Origin: PALSA-693 sp963834725 | Lineage (GTDB): Bacteria > Actinomycetota > Acidimicrobiia > Acidimicrobiales > Palsa-688 | Direction: 5' to 3' | Length of the DNA: 64,000 nucleotides | Assembly (NCBI GenBank): GCA_963834725.1 | Contig: CAWICN010000001.1 | Location: 1-64,000 of the forward strand | Shown here: positions 1-8,741 of the stretch, in pieces | Layout: every line of letters starts with the position of its first letter | Numbering within the stretch: position 1 is the stretch's first letter | The notes under the pieces: generated by a model | What the model saw: the letters and a program-made list of their open reading frames with translations, nothing else | Told to the model about the DNA's origin: nothing | Database searches by the model: none | Made by a program: the position numbers and the translations under genes

Positions 1-407
<407 letters not shown>

Positions 408-1964
408 CTACAGGTCGTCGAAGCTGGTTCGCCGGCCTCGCACCAATGCGGCTGACACGCAGGCCGAGAGGAGCAGCATCACCCCGGCCAGAATCATGAC
501 GACGCTGAGGGCGTCCGAAAACGAGCTGTCGGCCGCGGCCAGGACCTCGTTGACGATCCGGGCGATGGGGCCGGTCTTGGGCAAGGTCGACGCCGAGGTG
601 TTGACGGTCCCGGTGGTGACGGCGGTGATCACCGTGCTGCGAAACGAGGCCGGCAACCCGGCGATGTGTACCAGATGTCGGTTGAGGTTGGTGACCAGCA
701 AGCCGTTGACGATCGAGCCGAGCACTGCGACCCCGGCCACCGCCCCGAGCTCGCGGCTGGTGTTGACCGCTGACGCGGCCATGCCGGATCGCGCCGCCGG
801 CACCACCCCGAGCACCGAAGATGTGGCGGCCACCATGACGACGCCGAGCCCGGCGCCGACGAAAACGAGGGACCAACCGAAAAGCCCGACGTCGGATTGG
901 GCGTTGAGCAGGGCGTTGGTGATCAGGATCCCGACACCCGCGCACACGCAGCCAGCGGTCATCGGGATGCTCGGTCCGGCCCGCGCCACCCAGCGACCGC
1001 TCAAGGCCGACGCCAGGATCATCACAGTCGTCATCGGCATGAAGTCGAGGGCGATGTCGTACGGCGAGGCCGTGCCGATCAGCTGGACGTACAGGGGGAT
1101 GAAAAAGAAGACAGCGAAGGTGGCGAAGTACGCCGTGAACGCGACCAGGTTGCCGCCAAGGAAGGGCCCTTCCCGGAAGAACCGCAAGTCCAGCACCGGT
1201 TCTTCAGCCCGGCGCTCGACGACCAGGAACGCCAGGGCGCAACCCAAACCACCTGCGAACAGCAGCCCGACCCACCAGCTCGCATAACCGGCCGTCTCGC
1301 CGGCGATGGTCGCGAAGGTGCCGGCGATGAGCGCCGTGGTCCCGAGAAAGAATCCGGCCAGATCGAGCTTGCGGCGGTCCAGATTGGCGGGCTCCGGCAG
1401 GATCGTCATCACGCCGATCAGCGCCACCACGCCGGCCGCGATGTTGAAGACGAACACCGCCCGCCATGACCACACTCCGACCAGACCTCCCCCGATGACG
1501 GGTCCGGCCGCCAGCGCCAGGCCGGACACTGCGGCCCACACGCCGAGGGCCTGGGCTCGCTCGCCTCGGTCCGGGTAGAGCTGCCGGATCATCGACAGGG
1601 TGCCCGGTTCGGAGGCCGCGGCCCCAACGCCCATGACCACCCGGGCCCCGATCAGCACCCCGCTGCTGGTGGCGACGGCGCCGATGACCGAGCCGAGGGT
1701 GAAGACCACCAGCCCGAGCGCCATGACCCGCCGACGGCCCATGTGGTCGCTCAACGTGCCGAAGATGAGCATCAGGGCCGCAAAGGTGAGGGCATAGGCG
1801 CTGACCACCCACTGCAATGCGCTCACCCCGGCGTGGAGACCGAGCTGAATGTTGGCGAGGGCGGTGGCCACGATGGTGTTGTCCAGGAAGGTCACGAACA
1901 GCACCAGGGAAAGCACCGCAAGTGACAACCGCGGTCGAGTGGTGCCGGGCGGCGGGCTCACCAC
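408..1964 (-). CDS. MFS multidrug exporter, DHA2 (EmrB/QacA) family
   Basis: This 518-residue integral membrane protein is a proton-driven efflux permease of the 14-helix DHA2 class, probably exporting hydrophobic drugs or toxic metabolites. The N-terminus (SLVLFVTFLDNTIVATALAN) carries the helix-1 signature with the DNTIV motif typical of the family. The loop after helix 2 (GTLSDHMGRRRV) is MFS motif A, and the helix-5 region 'GPVIGGGL' is motif C of antiporters. Hydrophobic segments run to near the C-terminus, so the length is normal. The GTG start lies 6 bases after a TAGCTT box, which suggests a leaderless transcript. No regulator is adjacent, and the substrate cannot be told from sequence. 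Confidence 0.93.
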   Translation of the reverse strand: MVSPPPGTTRPRLSLAVLSLVLFVTFLDNTIVATALANIQLGLHAGVSALQWVVSAYALTFAALMLIFGTLSDHMGRRRVMALGLVVFTLGSVIGAVATSSGVLIGARVVMGVGAAASEPGTLSMIRQLYPDRGERAQALGVWAAVSGLALAAGPVIGGGLVGVWSWRAVFVFNIAAGVVALIGVMTILPEPANLDRRKLDLAGFFLGTTALIAGTFATIAGETAGYASWWVGLLFAGGLGCALAFLVVERRAEEPVLDLRFFREGPFLGGNLVAFTAYFATFAVFFFIPLYVQLIGTASPYDIALDFMPMTTVMILASALSGRWVARAGPSIPMTAGCVCAGVGILITNALLNAQSDVGLFGWSLVFVGAGLGVVMVAATSSVLGVVPAARSGMAASAVNTSRELGAVAGVAVLGSIVNGLLVTNLNRHLVHIAGLPASFRSTVITAVTTGTVNTSASTLPKTGPIARIVNEVLAAADSSFSDALSVVMILAGVMLLLSACVSAALVRGRRTSFDDL

Positions 1965-1970
1965 AGATGC

Positions 1971-1976
1971 AAGCTA
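1971..1976 (-). promoter_or_regulatory. -10 box (TAGCTT) of leaderless MFS gene
   Basis: TAGCTT on the minus strand with a 6-base gap to the GTG start at 1964. It matches the spacing seen before many other genes in this window. Confidence 0.5.
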
Positions 1977-2283
1977 CCGCCCGGGCCGCCGTCAGCAGCG
2001 GTTCCCCCGCCCCTCCACTGCCGCCCGGCGCAAATCCGACGTCGAGACCGCTGTTCGGGCTGGTCCTGGAGGTGTGAGCTACATCCCCGCTGTTTCTCTG
2101 CGGACCGGGCATGGTGGCCGCCGCCACCAAACAGGATTTTTCCTCGACCTCGACCTCGACCCGGGCCCACGACGTCCAGGGAGTCTCGAGCCGGCAGCCG
2201 CCCGGCTGTTATCGGGACACTCTCGTAGGCTGAAGCCGTTTGCTCCTGGGGCTCGCACCAGACCCCGGTTCGGGAGGTTGCCA

Positions 2284-2763
2284 TTGAGAAGCCGATCTTC
2301 GATTGCGATGTTGGCCTTGGCCGGGGCGTTGATCCTGGCGGCCTGTGGCAGTAGCGGACACGGGACCAGCTCGCAGACAACCGGGGCAACGGGGACCACT
2401 GCCACGCGTGCCACCTCGAAGGCGCCGGGCGGTCAACATTTGACCGTCACTCCATCGCAAGGATTGAAATCACCGGCCACGGTGCAGGTGACGGCCACGG
2501 GGTTCTCCCCCGGCGAGTCTCTTGTGGTCACCCAGTGCGCAAACAAGGGCAGCGCGACCGGTCCTGGGGATTGCAATCTGGCCGGCGTCCAGACTGTCAC
2601 CGCCAACTCCGCCGGGCAGGTGCATGCCCAGATCACCGTCATCAAAGGACCCTTCGGTTCCAACCACATCGTCTGCAGCATCAGCCAAAGCTGCCTGGTG
2701 TCGGTATCCCAGCCCACTGCCTCCACCAGCCAAGAAGCGGACGCACCGATCACTTTCGCGTGA
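2284..2763 (+). CDS. Secreted lipoprotein with neocarzinostatin-like domain
   Basis: The start chosen is TTG 2284, because a GGGAGG ribosome site (2272-2277) lies 6 bases upstream and the product then opens with a basic n-region, a hydrophobic stretch and the lipobox LILAAC. After a Ser/Thr/Gly linker the mature part contains 'TVQVTATGFSPGESLVVTQC', paired cysteines and 'CLVSVSQ'. This is the pattern of the neocarzinostatin/macromomycin immunoglobulin-like fold. In Streptomyces that fold carries enediyne chromophores, but many actinobacteria have lipoprotein versions of unknown role. No enediyne synthesis genes are nearby, so a chromophore-carrier function is not supported. The product has 159 residues and is predicted to be anchored outside the membrane. 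Confidence 0.8.
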   Translation: MRSRSSIAMLALAGALILAACGSSGHGTSSQTTGATGTTATRATSKAPGGQHLTVTPSQGLKSPATVQVTATGFSPGESLVVTQCANKGSATGPGDCNLAGVQTVTANSAGQVHAQITVIKGPFGSNHIVCSISQSCLVSVSQPTASTSQEADAPITFA

Positions 2764-2864
2764 AACAACAACAGGACGCCCGGAGCCTGAGGAGCTGAGC
2801 CACATCCTCGGCGCGTTGCGTCTCCTCGCAGGTCAGCGGATCAGCGCACGTTTGGGCGGTGAAC

Positions 2865-2888
2865 ATGAGGGGCGCCCAGGCCCCTCAT
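2865..2888. terminator. Possible terminator hairpin after the lipoprotein gene
   Basis: Perfect 9-bp inverted repeat ATGAGGGGC / GCCCCTCAT with a 6-base loop, about 100 bases after the stop codon. The absence of a U tract makes intrinsic termination uncertain. Confidence 0.4.
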
Positions 2889-3009
2889 ATTCGGCGCGGA
2901 ACCCCGGAAGGTTCGTGGATTGAATGCGGGAGGGGGTCCTCGTTCCCCTGCACCTCCGCAGCGAGACCAAAGCCGAACCTGAGGTCCGCGTACCGCCGAT
3001 TTCGAGGTC

Positions 3010-3054
3010 ATTGTGTCATATTTGTCGCGTAATACGCGACAAATATATCACAAT
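3010..3054. promoter_or_regulatory. 45-bp near-perfect dyad, candidate operator
   Basis: The symmetry axis is A3032. The inner arms (3018-3031 and 3033-3046) match over all 14 positions, with core GTCGCGTA / TACGCGAC. After two mismatched pairs, the outer arms ATTGTG (3010-3015) and CACAAT (3049-3054) match again. The site is far richer in A/T than its surroundings. This architecture fits a dimeric repressor site such as those autoregulating toxin-antitoxin or other HTH operons, but no such gene remains next to it: sbcC converges on it and the lipoprotein gene ends 250 bases away. Confidence 0.6.
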
Positions 3055-3122
3055 ACTATGAGAAGGCATGCTTGGGAGTGGGTGGCCGGTGATGGGGTGG
3101 CCGGCGCCCACAGACGGCGCGC

Positions 3123-5564
3123 TCAGCCGGACATGGGCCGGGCCGTCGCCCGCCGGCCCGGCAACTTGACCACCTCGATGGCGTTCGGCAGTTGCTCCTT
3201 GATGCTGGCATCGTGGGTGACCACGAGGATCTGACGGAATCGGCCTCGAAGGCGCTCGAGCGCCAGGAGCATGCGTGCCTTTCGGTCCTCGTCGAGCGGA
3301 CCGAACACCTCGTCCAGCACCAGTAGTCCGATCGAGCCGCCCGACTGCAGGTGCACGTGCTCGCTGATGGCGACGCGAAGCGACAGGTTCGCTAGGTCGA
3401 TCTCCGATCCCGAAAAGCGGTCCAGGCCGTACACCTTGCCGGCATCAGTGACCTGCAGCTGGTAGGTCTCAGGATCCACTTGCAGCTGGTCGTACTCGTG
3501 GTCGGTCAGCTCGGCGAACAGCTCAGCGGCCTGGACGGCCAACCGGGGCCCGACTGCGGCGACCACGGTGTTGCGGAACTCAGCCAGCAGATCGGCGGCC
3601 CGGGCCAGGTGGCGGGCCTCGGACTCGAGCTCAGCCAGCTTGGCGTGCTGCTCGATGGCGTCGGCGAGACGCGTTGCTGCCGCCTCCTGCTTGGCTCGCT
3701 CGCCAGCGGCCGCCACGTCGGCCTGGTAGGCCCGGGCTTCGGCAGTTTCCGCGGCGGTGGCGGCTTCCTCATGGGCGGCGGTCGCTTGCCTGAGTGCCTC
3801 GGGTTCGAACCCGAGGTCGTGGACCTTCTCGCGGAGCGCCTGTATGCGCCCGCTGGCGTGGGCTGCCCGGTCACGATTGGCGGTGAGAGAGAGCTCGAGG
3901 GTCGGGCGACGCTCGAGGCGGACGCGGAGGCGTTCGGCTTCGGTGGCAGCCGTCCGCCGGCGCTGCACGTCGGCGCGGAGTTTGGCCACCTCCTGGGCGA
4001 GGAGGGAGGCCGACGGCAGCCAGCCTGGAGGCTGGACCTGTGTTGGCGACTGGACCTGGCCGGGCGGCGGCTGGACCTGGCCTGGCGGCTGGACCTGGCC
4101 GGGCGGCGGCTGGACCTGGCTGGGCGGCGGCTGGACCTGGCTGGGCGGCGGCTGGATCCGGCCGGGCGCCACGGCGACCACGGCCTGCCAGGCTGTCCGC
4201 TGGGCGGCCTCGAGCTCCCGCCGTCGCCGATCGCCGACCTCCCATTCGCTACGCGCCCGGCGGGCTCCCTCAGCGGCCGCGACCACGGTGTGCTGTCGAG
4301 CGGCCGTCGTCTCGGCCTCACGGCTGGCCTGCGCCACCTGGGGCGACAATTGAGCGAGTCGATGCTCCGCGGCGCCGAGCTCGGCGGCCCGATGGGCCTG
4401 GACCTGCTCGAAGGCGCTTCCGAGCGCCTGGCCACACAGCGGGCAATCGGCCTCGTCGCTGAGGCTGGCCGAGCGGGCCGCAGCCTGTCGCGCCCGGTGG
4501 ACCTCCTCCTCGGCGGCCGTGGCCAAGCTGACCAGTCCCGCCAGCCGTTGGGCTGCGTCGGCCGCGGCGGCGCGGGCCGCCTCGACCGTGGCGTCGTCGA
4601 TCGCCGGCGGCTCGGGCGGGAGCTCCATATTTTCGGTGTTCGCGGCGGCGGTAGCGGCGGCGGAGAGGACCTCGAGCTCGCGTTCGGCTCCGTCGGCGCC
4701 GGCCGCCTCCCGTTGGATCGCAGCCAGCTGATCGGCCGCGGTCAGGAGGGCGTCGAGCTCGGCCTCCTGTTCGGTGACCAGCCGGGTGGCCGCGTCGAGT
4801 TCGGTCCGGACGCCGCGACCTTCGATGACGAGGGCGTCGTGCTCCTGGCGGCGCCGGTCGAGGGACTCCAGGGTGGCGGCCGCGGCTCGCCGGCGCGCCT
4901 GGGCCGAGCCGGCCGCCTGCCGTTCGGTCGCAGCGAGGACGGCCGCCGCCTCCGCCCGGGCTTCGATGTCGGCCGCTTCGACTCGCAGGGCGTCAACGTC
5001 GGGCAGCATCCCCCGAAGCCGGGTGTGGTCGCTGGTCGCCCGGCGGGCATCCCGTCGGGCCAGGTCGCGCGCCGCGTCGAGCGGAGTGATGCCGAGCAGG
5101 CGCAGCACCAGGCGCAGCCGCTCGGCGGGAGAGTGGTCGGAGAACGCCGCCAGTTGCTTTTGCTCGGCAAACACCGAAGCCCGGAACGCGCTGTCGTCCA
5201 CCCCGAGGATCGATTCGATGTACCGCTCCGCATCGCGGACCCCTTCGGACATGACCAGGCCGTCGCAGCGAGCCTCCAGGCGGGGACTGGCGTTGACACC
5301 GCTGAGCGTGCGCCGCACCAGGTAGAGATGGCCTTCGTGCTCGAACTCGACCTCGGTGATGCAGTCGCCACCCACCCCAGACGACCGGATCAGGTCCTTG
5401 GTGGTTCGAGCTTTGCCCCATAAGGTCCAGATGATGGCCTCCAGTAGCGTCGATTTGCCGGCGCCGTTGGGGCCGTAGATCCCGACCAGACCCGGTGGCA
5501 GTTCGAGGTCGAGCTCATCCTCGTACACCCGGAAGTTGCGGACGTAGAGCCGGGTCAGGAGCAT
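3123..5564 (-). CDS. sbcC: SbcC/Rad50-type DNA-repair ATPase
   Basis: This 813-residue SMC-like ATPase partners with SbcD to open hairpins and process protein-blocked double-strand ends. The N-terminal Walker A motif is GPNGAGKST (31-39). The zinc hook CPLC lies at 374-377, in the middle of a long coiled coil. An ABC signature region (FSGSEIDLANLSLRV) and Walker B LVLDE (about 748-752) form the C-terminal ATPase lobe. An unusual Pro/Gln/Val repeat (about 470-514, units of QVQPPPG or QVQPPPS) interrupts the returning coil and is encoded by a 21-bp minisatellite. The ATG overlaps the sbcD stop as TGATG, so the pair is translationally coupled. It is somewhat shorter than E. coli SbcC but similar to actinobacterial homologues. 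Confidence 0.95.
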   Translation of the reverse strand: MLLTRLYVRNFRVYEDELDLELPPGLVGIYGPNGAGKSTLLEAIIWTLWGKARTTKDLIRSSGVGGDCITEVEFEHEGHLYLVRRTLSGVNASPRLEARCDGLVMSEGVRDAERYIESILGVDDSAFRASVFAEQKQLAAFSDHSPAERLRLVLRLLGITPLDAARDLARRDARRATSDHTRLRGMLPDVDALRVEAADIEARAEAAAVLAATERQAAGSAQARRRAAAATLESLDRRRQEHDALVIEGRGVRTELDAATRLVTEQEAELDALLTAADQLAAIQREAAGADGAERELEVLSAAATAAANTENMELPPEPPAIDDATVEAARAAAADAAQRLAGLVSLATAAEEEVHRARQAAARSASLSDEADCPLCGQALGSAFEQVQAHRAAELGAAEHRLAQLSPQVAQASREAETTAARQHTVVAAAEGARRARSEWEVGDRRRRELEAAQRTAWQAVVAVAPGRIQPPPSQVQPPPSQVQPPPGQVQPPGQVQPPPGQVQSPTQVQPPGWLPSASLLAQEVAKLRADVQRRRTAATEAERLRVRLERRPTLELSLTANRDRAAHASGRIQALREKVHDLGFEPEALRQATAAHEEAATAAETAEARAYQADVAAAGERAKQEAAATRLADAIEQHAKLAELESEARHLARAADLLAEFRNTVVAAVGPRLAVQAAELFAELTDHEYDQLQVDPETYQLQVTDAGKVYGLDRFSGSEIDLANLSLRVAISEHVHLQSGGSIGLLVLDEVFGPLDEDRKARMLLALERLRGRFRQILVVTHDASIKEQLPNAIEVVKLPGRRATARPMSG
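4050..4161. repeat. 21-bp (one 18-bp) minisatellite inside sbcC
   Basis: Five consecutive units beginning CTGGACCTGGC (4050, 4071, 4089, 4110, 4131) and a degenerate sixth at 4152. All lengths are multiples of three, so the sbcC frame is kept and a Pro/Gln/Val heptad-like repeat is encoded in the coiled-coil arm. Confidence 0.85.
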
Positions 5565-6688
5565 CAGGCGCCGGCTCCGGCCGCTTCGATCGCGGTGCCG
5601 ATGTAGTCGTGCCCCAGCCGCCGCACCCGGTCACGATCAAGGCCGGTAAGGTCCTGCCCTTCCAGGTAGCGGTCCCATTGGCCGCCCAGGGTGGTCATGG
5701 TCGGCAACTCGGCATGCAACGTGGTCGCCAGAAACTGGGGCTCGAGTTTGAGCAGGAGCGCGGCGGCTGCCGCCTCCCGGATGGCCTGCCGGTCGATCAG
5801 CCGGTAGACCTCCGGGTCGACGTGCTCCAGGTAGAGCCGGGCGACCGCGCCGGCCGGGACGGTGGCGGCCCGCTGCAGCACCCGCTCCTGCAGCTCCGTG
5901 GGGGACAGCCCGAGCGCGAAGACCGGCTCCAGGGAGATCAGCGGCCGGAGCCCGGTCAGGGGCATGTGGCGGCATTGGCCCGAGTCGGTGTCCAGCACGA
6001 CGATGCCTTTGTGCCGCTCCGGGTCGTCGGCGAAGCTGAAAGTGTCCGTCGAGCCCGCGTACCACATTCTCTCCGTCACCCGGGCGTGGGCGTGGTAGTG
6101 GCCTAGTAGAACCAGGTCGGACTGCAGGCGGCCGGCGTCGACCTCGATCTCGTTGACGTCCGCGTGCCGGGGCTGCAGCTGGCTGAGACGCGGGTGGGTG
6201 ATCAGGAGATTGGTGGCGTCGCCGCTGCGCCGGAGGGCGGCCTCGTCCAGGGCCGCCAGCGCGGCCTCCACGGTGAGCATCTGCGGGACGGCATGGACCA
6301 CGAGGCCAGGCAGCTCGACGCGCTCGTAGGCCAGGCGATGGGCGAAGTGGAACTCGGGGAAGCTGTCGGCGAGGGCCGAATACGGACTGCCCGTGCCGGG
6401 CAACCGGGGGGTGTCGTGGTTGCCGCTGATCACCACGGCGGGCACGCCGTGCTCCCTCATCCGGGCCAGGGCCCGCTGCGCGACCCGAAAGGATCGGTAC
6501 GTGGGGCGCGGGTGGTCGAAGATGTCGCCCAGCCAGAGGACCAACCCGGGGTTCTGGGCCAGGGCCAGCTCGACCGCCGCTTCGAACGCCTGCTCGAAGT
6601 CGAACTCTCGCTGGTTGACGCCCGAAGCCGTCGTCAGCGGGTAGTAGGAGCGGCCCAGGTGGGCGTCGCTGATGGCAGCCACGCGCAT
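5564..6688 (-). CDS. sbcD: SbcD/Mre11-type nuclease
   Basis: Metallophosphoesterase subunit of the SbcCD (Mre11-Rad50) complex, with 3'-5' exonuclease and endonuclease activity at DNA ends. Metal-binding motifs are in order: DAHLG near residue 8, GDIFDH, GNHDTP, and a later HPRLS / GHYHAH pair. I chose ATG 6688 because it gives the canonical opening MRVAAISDAHLG; a start 36 bases upstream would only add a hydrophobic tail-like stretch. The product has 374 residues. Its stop overlaps the sbcC ATG by one base (TGATG). It diverges from the NERD gene across a 58-base gap. Confidence 0.93.
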   Translation of the reverse strand: MRVAAISDAHLGRSYYPLTTASGVNQREFDFEQAFEAAVELALAQNPGLVLWLGDIFDHPRPTYRSFRVAQRALARMREHGVPAVVISGNHDTPRLPGTGSPYSALADSFPEFHFAHRLAYERVELPGLVVHAVPQMLTVEAALAALDEAALRRSGDATNLLITHPRLSQLQPRHADVNEIEVDAGRLQSDLVLLGHYHAHARVTERMWYAGSTDTFSFADDPERHKGIVVLDTDSGQCRHMPLTGLRPLISLEPVFALGLSPTELQERVLQRAATVPAGAVARLYLEHVDPEVYRLIDRQAIREAAAAALLLKLEPQFLATTLHAELPTMTTLGGQWDRYLEGQDLTGLDRDRVRRLGHDYIGTAIEAAGAGA

Positions 6689-6734
6689 GTGACCAGCAAA
6701 CCAGAGCGCGAGGACGAATAACAAGGATGTGGTT

Positions 6735-6740
6735 TATCCT
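6735..6740 (+). promoter_or_regulatory. -10 box (TATCCT) of leaderless NERD gene
   Basis: TATCCT followed by exactly 6 bases and GTG 6747. This supports a leaderless start and decides between GTG 6729, GTG 6747 and ATG 6765. Confidence 0.55.
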
Positions 6741-6746
6741 CGGCCT

Positions 6747-7481
6747 GTGCAGAGCCCGGCCGGGATGTCGGCGGTCGACGAGTACCACCGGGCTCGTGAC
6801 CGGCGCCGGCACCGGGTCCGGGTGGGTGGGGTATGGGCTCTGGCGGGCGCGGGCTTCGCCGCAGCCGGCGTACGGGTAGCCGTGGGGCCGGCCCGGGCCG
6901 GGCTGTTGGCGCTGAGCGGGCTGGGCCTGCTCGCGGCCTGGTGGTGCCTGCGGTCCGGACCGGATCCTGAGCGGTGGCTCCGGGGCGCGGCCGGCGAACG
7001 GGCCACCGCGGCCGTCCTCGACCGCCTCCCCACCCGGACCTGGGCCGTCCTCCACGACCGGCGGGTGCCGGGCAGCCGGGCCAACCTCGATCACCTGGTC
7101 ATCGGCCCGAGCGGGGTGTGGGTGCTCGACACCAAGACGACCCGGGCCAGGGTGCGAGCCACCTGGCGGCACGTCCGCCTTGGCTCGGCGCGCCTGGACA
7201 CCGGCCCGGTGCTCTGGGAGGCGCAGGTGGTGGCCGACCGGTTGGGGGTGCCGGTGCGGCCGGTCGTGGTCGTTCACGGTCGGGGACTGCGCCGCCGCGG
7301 TGGTCGCAGCAGGGGAGTGCGGGTGGTGCGGGCGGACCGCGTCCTACGGTGCCTCCGCCGCCGCTGGCCCCGCCGGCGACTGGATCGCCCTAGCATCGAG
7401 TGGTTGATGGGCGAAGCCGACGTGCTCTTTCCTCCAGCCGGACAGGAGTATTTGGGGAAAGGAGCCACCCACCGTGGCTGA
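6747..7481 (+). CDS. NERD-domain (nuclease-related) membrane-associated protein
   Basis: The 244-residue product has two hydrophobic segments in the first 60 residues (VWALAGAGFAAAGV and GLLALSGLGLLAAWW). They are followed by a nuclease-related domain: GERATAAVLDRL, then 'DHLVIGPSGVWVLDTK', which matches the NERD core with its D...(E/D)xK-like catalytic signature. NERD proteins are thought to act on DNA, but most are uncharacterised. It diverges from sbcDC and overlaps the downstream Nudix gene by 8 bases, so it may work in the same DNA-end-processing block; that link is inference from context. The C-terminus is Arg-rich. Confidence 0.82.
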   Translation: MQSPAGMSAVDEYHRARDRRRHRVRVGGVWALAGAGFAAAGVRVAVGPARAGLLALSGLGLLAAWWCLRSGPDPERWLRGAAGERATAAVLDRLPTRTWAVLHDRRVPGSRANLDHLVIGPSGVWVLDTKTTRARVRATWRHVRLGSARLDTGPVLWEAQVVADRLGVPVRPVVVVHGRGLRRRGGRSRGVRVVRADRVLRCLRRRWPRRRLDRPSIEWLMGEADVLFPPAGQEYLGKGATHRG

Positions 7482-8193
7482 CAGCCCCGTGGAGCCCCGC
7501 CAGGCGGCCCTGCCAACACCGGCAGCCACCGTGATCCCGTTGCGGGATGGTGAGGACGGGCTCGAGGTTCTCCTGCTCCGCCGCTCCAGCAGGGGGGCGT
7601 TCGGCGGGATGTGGGTGTTCCCCGGCGGTCAGGTCGACCCGGTCGACCTTCACCCAACGGGCGATGATCAGGCGGCGGAGGATGCAGAGGTGGCCGCGGC
7701 CCGAAAGGCCGCAGTGCGAGAGGCACGTGAGGAGGCTGCGCTCGCCCTGGAGGAGGGCGACCTGGTGACGCTGTCGTTCTGGCTGCCTCCCCTCGAGGCG
7801 CCGAGGCGCTTCGCGACCTGGTTCTTTCTGGCGCGAGCAGACGACCACCCGCCGGTTGTGGTCGACGATCACGAGATCCACGAGCACCGCTGGCAGACCC
7901 CGGCCATGGCGATGAGGTCGCGCAACCTGGGGGAGATCCAACTTGTCCCGCCCACTTTCACCACCCTCTGGTGGCTGTCGCAGCACGACCACGTGGCCGC
8001 AGCCCTGACCGCCGCCCGCTCCCGACCGCCTGAACGATTCATGACGCGGATGGCGCCCGGTCCCGACGGTCGGGTCCGGGCCGCGCTCTGGGACCGGGAC
8101 GCCGGCTACCGCGACGGTGACGCGGACCGGCCTGGACCCCGTCGTCGCCTGTGGATGGACGAGAGCGGCTGGCGCATCGAGTTCACCGTCTAA
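7474..8193 (+). CDS. Nudix hydrolase, NUDT7/19-like long-insert type
   Basis: This 239-residue protein has a Nudix fold: beta strand EVLLLRRS, then FPGGQVDP at about 49-56, a 23-residue insertion, and the helix part of the Nudix box (AAVREAREEAAL, about 79-90). The extended loop between the GG and REXXEE halves is typical of NUDT7/NUDT19-like CoA or NAD-type diphosphatases rather than MutT. The exact substrate is unknown. The GTG start has an AAAGGAG ribosome site 9 bases upstream and overlaps the end of the NERD gene by 8 bases. The stop codon TAA is part of the -10-like box of the next gene. Confidence 0.88.
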   Translation: MADSPVEPRQAALPTPAATVIPLRDGEDGLEVLLLRRSSRGAFGGMWVFPGGQVDPVDLHPTGDDQAAEDAEVAAARKAAVREAREEAALALEEGDLVTLSFWLPPLEAPRRFATWFFLARADDHPPVVVDDHEIHEHRWQTPAMAMRSRNLGEIQLVPPTFTTLWWLSQHDHVAAALTAARSRPPERFMTRMAPGPDGRVRAALWDRDAGYRDGDADRPGPRRRLWMDESGWRIEFTV

Positions 8194-8196
8194 CGT
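8191..8196 (+). promoter_or_regulatory. -10 box (TAACGT) of marR-like gene
   Basis: TAACGT, overlapping the Nudix stop codon, lies 8 bases before ATG 8205. Consistent with a leaderless or near-leaderless start. Confidence 0.35.
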
Positions 8197-8204
8197 CCGT
8201 CGCG

Positions 8205-8741
8205 ATGGTCGCACCCCGCGCCTTGAACTTCGATCCGATCGCTGAAGCCCGCCGCCAGTGGCGGGTGCACGGCTGGGAGAACGCGGCCGACGGGATGGCA
8301 GCGGTCACCTCGGTGTTCCGCGCCCAGCAGATCTACCTGGCGCGCATCGACGCCATCCTGCGGCCGCTGGGTCTGACCTTCGCCCGGTACGAGGTCCTGA
8401 TGCTGCTCCTGTTCAGCCGGGCCGGCGCCCTGCCGCTCAGCAAGATGGGCGCCCGGCTTCAAGTTCATCCGACCAGCGTGACCAACGCCGTCAACCGGCT
8501 CGAGGAGCAGGGCCTGCTGACCCGCGAACCCCATCCCCACGACGGGCGAACCACGCTGGCGACGATCACCCCGCTCGGTCGCCGCCTGGCTGAAAAGGCG
8601 ACCGAGGCGGTCAACCGCGACGTGTTCACCCAACCCGGCCTGGGGCCCAACGCCGTGACTGTTCTGGTCGACGTGCTCCGGTCGCTTCGCCTTCAGGCCG
8701 GGGACTGGGAGGAGCCGGAGGGTCAGCGACCTCTCTCGTGA
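8205..8741 (+). CDS. MarR-family transcriptional regulator
   Basis: The protein has 178 residues and a winged helix-turn-helix. 'LTFARYEVLMLLLFSR' is the first dimer/HTH helix. 'LSKMGARLQVHPTSVTNAVN' is the recognition region, and 'REPHPHDGRTTLATITPLG' the wing, closely following the MarR consensus. The preferred start is ATG 8205; an upstream in-frame start would overlap the Nudix gene. The target is unknown; it may regulate its own region or a distant exporter. The 3' end runs directly into a 9-bp tandem repeat array and the end of convergent herA. Confidence 0.88.
   Translation: MVAPRALNFDPIAEARRQWRVHGWENAADGMAAVTSVFRAQQIYLARIDAILRPLGLTFARYEVLMLLLFSRAGALPLSKMGARLQVHPTSVTNAVNRLEEQGLLTREPHPHDGRTTLATITPLGRRLAEKATEAVNRDVFTQPGLGPNAVTVLVDVLRSLRLQAGDWEEPEGQRPLS

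Larger units (their letters stand above)
2764..3122. other. Intergenic region with hairpin and long operator-like dyad
   Basis: About 360 bases lie between the lipoprotein gene and the 3' end of sbcC. I see no gene. A 9-bp stem (2865-2873 with 2880-2888, 6-base loop) may terminate the lipoprotein transcript, although it has no T tract. The A/T-rich dyad at 3010-3054 is described separately. Confidence 0.6.

Noticed and set aside
3013..3234. 73-codon frame starting inside the 45-bp dyad
   Set aside because: Overlaps the end of sbcC; after the dyad the sequence has no similarity to any toxin or antitoxin I know and no ribosome site.
3480..5423. 647-codon open frame opposite sbcC
   Set aside because: High-GC antisense shadow; rich in Gly/Arg/Leu with no domain, while the minus strand has all Rad50 motifs.
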